49,365 nucleotides of DNA. Origin: DASYCK01 sp036500205. GTDB lineage: Bacteria; Myxococcota_A; Polyangia; Fen-1088. The stretch covers positions 1-49,365 of the forward strand of contig DASYCK010000125.1 in assembly GCA_036500205.1 (NCBI GenBank). The letters are read 5' to 3'. Below are positions 42,819-49,365 of the stretch, one piece after another (within the stretch, counting starts at the first letter, position 1; every line of letters begins with the position of its first letter). Position numbers and translations under genes: made by a program. A model generated the notes under the pieces. That model had not been told where the DNA came from. It saw only the letters and a list, made by a program, of their open reading frames with translations, and made no database searches.

Positions 42819-44726
42819 TCAGGGAAGGCGGTTCAGGAAGGCGTCGCTCGTGACGATGGCGAGCTCGAGGTCGTGAAGGGAGATCATTCCAGCACGGGAC
42901 AACCGAGCGTAGTAGTCGACGGTGGGCAGGTCGCTGTCGTCCAGAGCCCGCCCGTTCAGGTAGCTGATCATGTTCTGCACGTAGCAGGCGTGCGTCTCCT
43001 TGGCCTCGGCGAGCAGTTGCGAGAGCTCGACACCGTTGTTGAAGCTCTGAAGCTGTCCGTCCAGCGTGTAGCTGTCCGCGGCGTTCACCGACTTTCCTTG
43101 GTCCATCGTCCGGTAAGCGCCGATGGCATCGTAGTTCTCGAACGCATACCCGAGCGGGTTGAACAACACGGCGTGGCAGGCTGCGCCGCACGTGCCTTTT
43201 CCGGTCGTCATCTCCACGCGTTCCCGGTTCGTCAGTCCGGCCGTATCGGGGATCATCGTCCCGACCGCTTTGGGATCAGGCGGCGGCAGCGTTTTGCACA
43301 GGAGCCGCTCGGCGATGAAGACCCCGCGGTGGATGATGTCCGGCTCGTTCCCCACCGAGATGTACGACGAGAGGAACCCGGCCTGGGTCAGCAGGCCGGA
43401 CCGCTTGGTGGGATCGAGGTCCACCTTCGTCAACATGGTGGGGTCGCTGGAGTACGTGCCGCTCACCCCGTAGATCGGCGCAAGCAACGAATCCACGAAC
43501 CCCACGGGCGTCGTGTAGAAGTCCTTGATCCCCCGGTTCTGCGCGAAGACCCAGCTCAGGAACTGCAGCACCTCTTGCTTCATCGCGACCGGGGCGTTGG
43601 GGTCGAAGTCGGGGAAAGCCGTCGTGTCGCGGACGATCCCGTCGTAGGTCCCCAGCCGATACACCTGCAGATTGAAGTCGTCGAGGCCCGCGGTCCCTTT
43701 CGTTCCGGCAAGCAGGCGCTGCGCCTGCGTGGTCACGCCGGTCGCATCGTGAAGCGTCCCCGCCGCCGCCGCCGCCAGCAAGGTGTCGTCCGGGATCGTG
43801 TTGGTGATCGCCAGCGCCAGCTTGGCACCCACCTCCCAGTCGGTGAGAGGAATCTTGCCCGCTCCAACGGACGCCGTTCCCAGCTCCGTACGGTAGAGGA
43901 AGTAGGGAGACTGCAGCAGCGCCTGGATGACCAGGCTGACCCCTGCCTTGAACGCGTCGACGCCCGGATACAGGGTCGGACCTTTGTTGAACAGGCCAAC
44001 GTGGGTGGTGACCTCGGCATCGGTGAGCGGCCGGCGGAGCGCGCGCTGGCCGAACGCCACGATGAAGGCCTTTCCGCGACCCGCCGTATCCGTGGGTGCG
44101 TTCGCTGGAACCAAGCGGCCGAGCGCGGTGGCGTCGGCCGTCACCTTGTCGGCCAACTTCTCGGACGCGTCGAACAGCTCCGAGCGTAGCTGCTCCGTCA
44201 CGAACAGGGCATCCGCCTCGTCGTCGAAGCCGATCAGGGCGTCACCGGAGACGCCGCTGTCGATGTCGGAGATGTCGGTCAGCTGCAGAAGATCTCGTAC
44301 CGCATTCGACCACTGCTGGCGGCTGAGGCGCGCCAGGCGAGAGGTCGACACCAGCGACGACGAGGGGGGCGATGGTGGGATCGTGTAGGGATCGGTCCCT
44401 TGTCCACCTGTTCCGGGCGAACCGCCAGACCCCGGCGAGGCACCAGAGCCCGAACTGGACCCCGAGCCCGCGCTGGACCCCGACCCAGCGCTCGCTCCCG
44501 ACCCGGAGCTTCCGCCCGATCCCAGGCCTGCGCTGGCCCCTGAGCCGGAGCTCGATCCGTTCGAACCGCCGCTGCCGGATGAGCCGGGTCCTCCGGCGTA
44601 GCCGTCCTGGGTCTGGCCGATGATGCCGGTACAGCCGAACCCGGGCATGCCGGCGAGGAGGGCGGTTGCCGCGAGGGTCACGGCTCTCGCTGTGATGTGT
44701 GAGAGGGGCTTGAAGGTACGGTTCAT
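42819..44726 (-). CDS. DUF1587/1595/1592/1588/1585 multidomain lipoprotein
   Basis: A 635-residue lipoprotein. ATG 44726 follows GAGGAA; the signal ends with GMPGFGC (Cys32). A Gly/Ser stalk runs about 45-100. The domain series typical of the family follows: SRLARLSRQQWSNAVRDLL (DUF1587), AFGQRALRRPLTDAEV (DUF1595), SLVIQALLQSPYFLYRTELG (DUF1592), HRGVFIAERLLCKTLPPP then GTCGAACHAVLFNPLGYAFE (DUF1588, with a C-x3-CH) and QNMISYLNGRALDDSD (DUF1585). Members are thought to be redox- or cytochrome-associated surface proteins. Encoded 15 nt before the DUF1552 partner. Confidence 0.92.
   Translation of the reverse strand: MNRTFKPLSHITARAVTLAATALLAGMPGFGCTGIIGQTQDGYAGGPGSSGSGGSNGSSSGSGASAGLGSGGSSGSGASAGSGSSAGSGSSSGSGASPGSGGSPGTGGQGTDPYTIPPSPPSSSLVSTSRLARLSRQQWSNAVRDLLQLTDISDIDSGVSGDALIGFDDEADALFVTEQLRSELFDASEKLADKVTADATALGRLVPANAPTDTAGRGKAFIVAFGQRALRRPLTDAEVTTHVGLFNKGPTLYPGVDAFKAGVSLVIQALLQSPYFLYRTELGTASVGAGKIPLTDWEVGAKLALAITNTIPDDTLLAAAAAGTLHDATGVTTQAQRLLAGTKGTAGLDDFNLQVYRLGTYDGIVRDTTAFPDFDPNAPVAMKQEVLQFLSWVFAQNRGIKDFYTTPVGFVDSLLAPIYGVSGTYSSDPTMLTKVDLDPTKRSGLLTQAGFLSSYISVGNEPDIIHRGVFIAERLLCKTLPPPDPKAVGTMIPDTAGLTNRERVEMTTGKGTCGAACHAVLFNPLGYAFENYDAIGAYRTMDQGKSVNAADSYTLDGQLQSFNNGVELSQLLAEAKETHACYVQNMISYLNGRALDDSDLPTVDYYARLSRAGMISLHDLELAIVTSDAFLNRLP
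44441..44590 (-). repeat. Coding low-complexity repeat for Gly/Ser stalk of DUF1592 protein
   Basis: Imperfect reiteration of short GC-rich units that translate on the minus strand to GSGASAGSGSSAGSGSSSGSG-type sequence. The units differ by synonymous and S/A changes, as in expanding surface-protein stalks. Confidence 0.65.
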
Positions 44727-44877
44727 CACTTCCTCGCCGGCTGTTCCGCAGAAGCTGGAACTGGTTCGGGTTCGTCGTACCTGCACCTGTCGGTCGAGGC
44801 TGACCCGTTGAACAAAAAGATTCTCGCAGTTGAAACGTACCCGTCGATCACGCTCGGAAGCGGCGGGTCAGCTAACG

Positions 44878-46413
44878 TCAGTGACCGTAGCCGGCGCCGA
44901 CAATGTTGGCGTGAATGGCCTCGTCGACCGAATCAGGAGGATTGCCGCTGGTCATGGCACCCTCGAAAAACGTCCCTGTGCCGCCGTTGCTCCCATCGCC
45001 GCCCGTTCCAAGGATGATGGCGCCTTGAAGGGCCTTGGGACTGTAACTTGGCGAGGGACGGACGCCGTCCCACATCGTGATCAAGCTCCCGGACTGGGCA
45101 TCGCCACCCTTGAGCGTGAAGTGATTGCCGGACGGACCTTTCAGCATGGCGGTGGCGAAGCTCGCGACGATGGATTTTGCGCTGGGGACGGACAAGGACT
45201 GCGACTGCCACCCTCCCTTGTCCGATTTGAACACGCCGTTTTCCAGGTCCCCGGCCACCCAGGGCCCATTTCCCTGTCCCTTGCCGCCCCAGGTGATGTC
45301 GTTGCCGAAGTAAACGGCCTCCATCGTGCCGTTCCCCTCGTCATTTCCGCTCGTCTCGGCGTTGCCGTAGTCGAAGCAGCACTGGTCACTGAAGCGCTTT
45401 CCGTCGACCACCATGTACATCGATTCGGCCTGGTCACCCTTTGCGACGCCCTTCGTGGCGTTGTTTCTATAGGCGACATTCGTCGAATACCCGGTCACGT
45501 AGATGCCGTGAACGGTGTGGCCGCTGGCCGTGATCTGCCCTTGAGAGGCGTCGGCCTCGGTCCCTCCGCTCGTCAGCCAGTGCGCCACCGGCGACTTGAG
45601 GAGATTGTTATGGTTTGGCGACTGGTCGTAAAGAATCGAGATGGTGCACTTCGTCCCCCCGCAGAACGAATTGTGAACCGAGATGTCGGCGAAGCCGCCG
45701 GCTGTCGAAGCGGGGATGTCCTTGGTGGTGTTGTCCGACGTTCGCCTCACCTGGTACAGGGGCCCGCCGTAGGCAGAATAGAGCGCCCGGACCGTGCTGT
45801 GGGCCGCCACGCAAGGTGTGCCCGCTGCCTGGTAGATGTCGCACGGCCTGACGTCCCCGGACGCTCCGGCCGCCCCGGTCGTTCCCGCGGTGCCTCCACC
45901 CGACCCAGTCATGCCGCCGCCGCCCTTGGCGCCGCCGCCGCCGGACCCGCCGTTCGCGCTCCCTCCCGCGCTCCCCGAGGCTCCGCCGCTCATCGAGCCG
46001 ATGCTTCCCCCCGGTCCGGTGGTGCCGCCTGGTCCCGCGCCGCCCGAGGCTGAGTGTCCCCCGGTCGCGGCACCGCCGGATCCCAGCGCTCCGCCGCTGC
46101 CACTGCCGCCGCTGCCACTGCCGCCGCTGCCGTCGCCCGATCCTACAATCCCGCCGCTCGCCGTACCGCCCGTGCCGGAGCTCGTGCGTCCGCCGCTGCC
46201 GACGGCCCCTCCCGAGCCGTTGCTCCCCCCGGAGCCACCGCCACCGGCGCCGCTGCCCGACCCCGACGAGGCGGCGCCTGCACAGCCCGCGATCAGCATC
46301 GCGAGGATGGGTCCCGAGAGGGGCCAGACTATTTTCGCAGCCGACGGGAAAGGTCGTGCGAAGGGAATCGCCGGGTGAAGAGGGGTTGTCCGGAGATCGC
46401 GGGAGGGGAGCAT
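44878..46413 (-). CDS. GH54-like alpha-L-arabinofuranosidase catalytic domain on a Gly/Ser-rich lipoprotein stalk
   Basis: A 511-residue secreted protein. An unusually long signal region ends MLIAGCAGAASS with lipobox IAGC (Cys44). Residues 45-187 are almost only G and S with A/T. Residues 188-511 match the arabinofuranosidase B catalytic fold: RPCDIYQAAGTPCVAAHS (188-205), the vicinal Cys pair CCFDYGN (345-351), GDLENGVF (Glu391, nucleophile by family position) and GTGGDGSN (Asp473, acid/base by family position). The C-terminal CBM42 that binds arabinofuranose side chains in fungal enzymes is missing. Likely releases arabinose from plant or cell-wall polysaccharide at the surface. Confidence 0.88.
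   Translation of the reverse strand: MLPSRDLRTTPLHPAIPFARPFPSAAKIVWPLSGPILAMLIAGCAGAASSGSGSGAGGGGSGGSNGSGGAVGSGGRTSSGTGGTASGGIVGSGDGSGGSGSGGSGSGGALGSGGAATGGHSASGGAGPGGTTGPGGSIGSMSGGASGSAGGSANGGSGGGGAKGGGGMTGSGGGTAGTTGAAGASGDVRPCDIYQAAGTPCVAAHSTVRALYSAYGGPLYQVRRTSDNTTKDIPASTAGGFADISVHNSFCGGTKCTISILYDQSPNHNNLLKSPVAHWLTSGGTEADASQGQITASGHTVHGIYVTGYSTNVAYRNNATKGVAKGDQAESMYMVVDGKRFSDQCCFDYGNAETSGNDEGNGTMEAVYFGNDITWGGKGQGNGPWVAGDLENGVFKSDKGGWQSQSLSVPSAKSIVASFATAMLKGPSGNHFTLKGGDAQSGSLITMWDGVRPSPSYSPKALQGAIILGTGGDGSNGGTGTFFEGAMTSGNPPDSVDEAIHANIVGAGYGH
46094..46132 (-). repeat. 15-bp tandem repeat inside the GH54 stalk
   Basis: CCGCTGCCACTGCCG occurs as two perfect copies (46094-46108, 46109-46123) plus 9 bases of a third. 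On the minus strand it encodes GSGSG-type units. It is the most regular part of the stalk and points to slippage expansion. Confidence 0.8.
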
Positions 46414-46519
46414 GAACGGATCTGCCGCCAGGTACGCTTTTGTGGAAGAGAACCGACCAATTATTCATTGCGTGCGGCGCCGTCCGGCCCTATCGCGGCC
46501 AGTATCGTTGTAACCGCCG

Positions 46520-47410
46520 TCAGTCGGCGCCGGCATCTCGGTAGCCGGCGGGAGACAGCGCGCCAGCCGCGAGCTGGGCGATCTCCGCGGCGCTCAGCGC
46601 CCTGGCATAGAGCGCCACCTCGTCGAGGCGGCCGGGGAATAGCTCGGTCGGGACGCCGCTCGCGTCGTTGTCGTTACCTCCGATGATGATGGACGTCGTG
46701 TCCGGCGCAAAGCTGCCGGTGAGATCCTTGTTCGCAACCTCCACACCGTTGACGTAGAGGCGCGCCACGGCGCCGTCATAGACGGTGGCCAGGTGGGTCC
46801 ACGTGCCCTTCGGAGCCGGCTCCGGCCCCGCGAAGGATTGAAATCCCGAGAGCGTGTTGATCAACAGGTTCGGCCGTCCATTCATCAACAATGAGAGATG
46901 ATAGTACTGGTCGATACCCATGCCGGTCTGCCGCGACAGGGCCGTTCCGAAGATGTCCGACGGGCTGATCGTGCCTTCCAGGTCGACCCATGCACTGACG
47001 GTGATGCTGTCCGCGATCGAGTCGATGTCAGCGGATGACGCAACCTGGACCCAGCCGGCGTGCCCGAGCTCGAGCGCTCCCTGCCATCGCCCGGCGACCC
47101 AGGCGGTGCTCGCATCGAGACCGTGGAGGATGCCGTCGTTGCCTCGCCCCGACGAATCATGAGCGATCGTGCTGCCCGGTTCCTCATCGAGACGCCAGTA
47201 CCCGATCAGATTGTCGACGAGGCCGGGCGGAACGCATCCTGTCAAGGCGGCGTCGCGAGCCGCACACGGATCAGGCGGTCTGTTGTGCCCGGCATCCAGG
47301 GTCTCCGTACAATCCACGCCGAAAATGGCGAGGCTGGCGACGCCCGCGTACCGCAGGAATCCGGCGGTCAGCGCGAGCGCTCGGCGCGAACCGCTCCGCG
47401 ATCCGCCCAT
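46520..47410 (-). CDS. LamG/concanavalin-like lipoprotein with ETLDAGxNR motif
   Basis: A 296-residue exported protein. A hydrophobic N-terminus (GFLRYAGVASLAIFG) precedes VDC (Cys34), then TETLDAGHNRPPDPC. A jelly-roll LamG domain fills 65-290: GYWRLDEEPGSTIAHDSSGR near 70, GNDGILHG, DSITVSAWVDLEG, WTHLATVYDGAVARLYVNGV near 203 and RLDEVALYARALSAAEI near 263-279. These are hallmark strands, and the bound ligand is usually a carbohydrate or Ca2+. The same ETLDAG-N-R string follows the lipid Cys in the gene at 47765. Not in an overlap; probably monocistronic. Confidence 0.85.
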   Translation of the reverse strand: MGGSRSGSRRALALTAGFLRYAGVASLAIFGVDCTETLDAGHNRPPDPCAARDAALTGCVPPGLVDNLIGYWRLDEEPGSTIAHDSSGRGNDGILHGLDASTAWVAGRWQGALELGHAGWVQVASSADIDSIADSITVSAWVDLEGTISPSDIFGTALSRQTGMGIDQYYHLSLLMNGRPNLLINTLSGFQSFAGPEPAPKGTWTHLATVYDGAVARLYVNGVEVANKDLTGSFAPDTTSIIIGGNDNDASGVPTELFPGRLDEVALYARALSAAEIAQLAAGALSPAGYRDAGAD

Positions 47411-47764
47411 CGCCTCTAGCCGGTGCTTTCAACTGCACCAAGTCCGGCGCCGCGGCCGGGAATTCCCGGATGCTTCTCTGTCCCTGAGCGAAGACCATGC
47501 CCACCGAATGGTAGGGCCGACGAGGACGAGGGCAGACTGTCATTGGCTCGCTGGAGGCCGACCACGATTGTCTATATTGCCTCGCCCGGATACGCCGTTC
47601 ACCTGAAAACGCCCAGCAACGAGCCCTGCGCGTGCATTCCTCGAAGATCAGAAAAAGCTGGACCATTTTCCCGGGATGGTGCGACTGCACCGTGGGCCAA
47701 TGTGATGCCCATCATTGGTGCCGACTTCGGGCGTGCGCGATCCAAGGACGCATTCGCTCGGAGG
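47411..47764. other. Gene-free interval
   Basis: About 354 nt between the two lipoprotein genes. It is AT-richer than most of the window (for example around 47565-47585 and 47640-47665). No frame shows protein-like features, and no hairpin with a T-run or convincing promoter pair was found, although the upstream position for the LamG gene suggests its promoter is here. Confidence 0.5.
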
Positions 47765-48799
47765 TCAGTCCGCGTGAAGTTTCGTGTTCAGCAGAAGCTC
47801 CCAGAATCGGGCCGTGGCCGCCGCGCCGTCGCACGCCGTGACAAGCCAGTCAGAACCACCAGGATCGGCGATGAGAGGTGGCCCGGCGGCCAGACCAGCG
47901 TCAGTGGTCTGAGAGGCAGCGACCCCACCATCGCCGGGTGGCGAGACCGAGACGTGCTCGACCGCAGTCGTGAAAGTGGAGATACCGACCGCCAAGACGG
48001 CGACCTGATCCGACGCGGGCGACCAGTGCCAGAGATTCGGTTGTTTTGAAGCGATCCATCTGCCCAAGGCGTTGTCAGGAAGCTGCGGGAGATTCGCGGC
48101 CGTCACGTCTGTGAGCTGATCGTACCAGGCGCTCACCTGCACATAGCGAAGTCGTTGAGCGACGATCGTATCTGCCCAGGGATCCTCGTCACCGTTCGGA
48201 CTTCCCATACCACCGCCGGAGGTCGCTACGCTCCCCAGCGAGGAGACGACGACTACCCGTTGCGCGATGGTCGGATCGATGAGGTATGCGTCCGCGACGT
48301 CGGTCAGGCCCCCCCCCGTGACGATCACCAGTGGCCGGTACGGGAAGCCGAGGCGTTTCGCGGCCTCGACGATGAACAGGGCACCCTCGGAGCGATTCGG
48401 TTGCGTGGCGTCGAGGTCGCCATTCGCAGGCATGACGAGCGGGGTCTCGGCACTTACGGTTGGATCGGGGATGTTCTGAAGGCCGCTCCCTCGCGCAGCG
48501 GCGACGAGAGCTTGCCATCCGGCGACGTTGGCCTGGATGTCAGGCCAGGACGTACTCGCATTCACAACGATTCCCGCCAGTTGCGGGCCGCCGTCGCCTG
48601 CGAGCAAGACGGCATATTCGCCGAACCAGTTGTCGTACGCCCCGTCGTTCACCAGGACGATGGGATTGCGCTGGTCCACCGGCAACTGTCCGTGTCGGTT
48701 GAAGCCCGCGTCGAGCGTCTCCGAGCAACCGGCGACAGCCAGAGCCATCGCAATTGCGGGCCAACGGCGCTGAGCGCGCGGCGGGGAAATAGCCTGCAT
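47765..48799 (-). CDS. Nucleoside-hydrolase-like lipoprotein
   Basis: A 344-residue lipoprotein starting at ATG 48799 (a GTG seven codons earlier is an alternative). Type II signal AIAMALAVAGC, Cys25, then SETLDAGFNRHG. The domain resembles inosine/uridine-preferring nucleoside hydrolases: VLVNDGAYDNWFGEYAVLLA near 48 in the place of the D-x-D-x3-D-D metal motif, AGIVVNAS, NIPDPTVSAETPL, LVIVTGGGLTDVADAYL near 160-176 and IAQRVVVVSSLGS. The two expected leading Asp residues are altered, so Ca2+ binding and activity are doubtful. It may be a binding protein. Its N-terminus is related to the LamG lipoprotein at 46520. Confidence 0.75.
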   Translation of the reverse strand: MQAISPPRAQRRWPAIAMALAVAGCSETLDAGFNRHGQLPVDQRNPIVLVNDGAYDNWFGEYAVLLAGDGGPQLAGIVVNASTSWPDIQANVAGWQALVAAARGSGLQNIPDPTVSAETPLVMPANGDLDATQPNRSEGALFIVEAAKRLGFPYRPLVIVTGGGLTDVADAYLIDPTIAQRVVVVSSLGSVATSGGGMGSPNGDEDPWADTIVAQRLRYVQVSAWYDQLTDVTAANLPQLPDNALGRWIASKQPNLWHWSPASDQVAVLAVGISTFTTAVEHVSVSPPGDGGVAASQTTDAGLAAGPPLIADPGGSDWLVTACDGAAATARFWELLLNTKLHAD

Positions 48800-48948
48800 G
48801 GATCTTCTAAACAATGACACATCCTGGTGCGCTCTCGCCGCGATTCTTCAGCATGAACGTGCCTGCAAGTAGGGCGATCTCCAGCCCGTGTTACTGTCCG
48901 TTCAGCTCTTTTGTTGTAATGGAAACCGCGTTCGATGAGGATGGAATC

Positions 48949-49365
48949 GTGACCTTTACGGGGAAGTTTGGACGCGCTCGGGCTGCCAAGTTGGTAGCGG
49001 TGACGATTGCGGCGTTGAGCGGGGGTTCGGCCCATGCGGCTCAGCTGGCGACGAAGTTGGACTACAGTGCCGCGCCTGGCTGCCCAGGCGCGCGGGAGTT
49101 CGAAGCGGTCGTTTCAGAGAGGCTCGGATACAACCCATTTCTGATCGATGCGACGGGGCGAATCATCGTTCGAATCGACCCTCTGGGAAAAACTCTCGAA
49201 GGGCGGCTCGAATGGCGAGACGCGACCGGGGGTTGGCTCGGCGAACAGAAACTGCCGTCCCGTACCGGAGACTGCACGGAGCTCGCCCGGGCCATGGGAT
49301 TCGCCCTTGCCGTCCAGCTTCAGATGATGGCCGCGCTCGCCGCGCAGCCTCGGTCCCCGCCGGCT
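48949..49365 (+). CDS. Secreted protein, truncated by the right edge
   Basis: The start of an exported protein. GTG 48949 follows GAGGA (48937-48941) by about 7 nt, which favours it over an in-frame ATG at 48919. The signal is LVAVTIAALSGGSAHA. The mature part begins with GCPGAREFEAVVSERLGYNPF, one conserved Cys, and later a second, TGDCTELARAMGFALAVQL, the shape of a family of small secreted myxobacterial proteins. At least 139 residues are visible. Function unknown. Confidence 0.7.
   Translation, partial: MTFTGKFGRARAAKLVAVTIAALSGGSAHAAQLATKLDYSAAPGCPGAREFEAVVSERLGYNPFLIDATGRIIVRIDPLGKTLEGRLEWRDATGGWLGEQKLPSRTGDCTELARAMGFALAVQLQMMAALAAQPRSPPA

Noticed and set aside
41277..44189. A 970-codon open frame on the plus strand opposite DUF1552/DUF1592
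   Set aside because: Same artefact: composition is Arg/Val/His-rich and it lies against two clear protein families.
44441..46260. CRISPR-like or minisatellite array
   Set aside because: The repeats are in frame and encode Gly/Ser stalks; there are no unique spacers of even length.

Overview
The window reads as chromosomal DNA of a high-GC delta-proteobacterium of the Myxococcota type (inference). Support comes from strongly G/C-biased third codon positions, Ser/Thr kinase and PP2C signalling, a sigma-54 activator, many lipoproteins with Gly/Ser stalks, DUF1592/DUF1552 pairs and secreted beta-barrels of no named family. Genes are dense, often with 4-nt ATGA/GTGA overlaps. There is no rRNA operon, CRISPR array, transposase or recognisable phage gene.

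1-10.9 kb is mostly core metabolism. A leftward cluster holds an MFS transporter, rpiB, glk and the start of a sigma-54 activator cut by the left edge. It is followed by a CPA2 antiporter with universal-stress domains, a type III glutamine synthetase, an orphan kinase-fold protein, the cobU-cobS cobamide pair, and a glyoxalase-fold protein with a histone-H1-like tail.

11-20 kb holds a secreted TPR/beta-barrel protein and a phosphatase, a P-loop kinase and a CDP-alcohol phosphotransferase that may serve polar-lipid (possibly inositol) chemistry. These are followed by a second MFS protein, queD with two metal-dependent phosphoesterases, and a YihY-family membrane protein. 20-24.1 kb is a tight leftward operon of two beta-propeller lipoproteins and a small outer-membrane barrel.

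24.2-38.8 kb contains a small unknown gene, a CBM9-like lipoprotein, an unusual TPR-first Ser/Thr kinase, an MTA phosphorylase-PfkB kinase pair, a secreted cysteine-hydrolase-like protein, tsaE, apbE-thiO, a secreted barrel with a charged tail, a CxxxxCH lipoprotein and a PP2C-cyclic-nucleotide-binding fusion.

38.9-41.06 kb carries tRNA-Gln(CUG) and tRNA-Glu(CUC) behind a good sigma-70-type promoter. The last 20 nt of tRNA-Glu plus 5 nt downstream recur as a perfect 25-bp direct repeat 1.9 kb away. This brackets a small island with an antitoxin-like gene, a protein with two PIN-like domains in tandem and no visible integrase. It is the most interesting object in the window.

41.3-49.4 kb is a surface or secreted-protein region of more relaxed composition: a DUF1552-DUF1592 pair, a GH54 arabinofuranosidase catalytic domain on a long Gly/Ser stalk, a LamG lipoprotein and a nucleoside-hydrolase-like lipoprotein sharing an ETLDAGxNR motif, and a secreted protein cut by the right edge.
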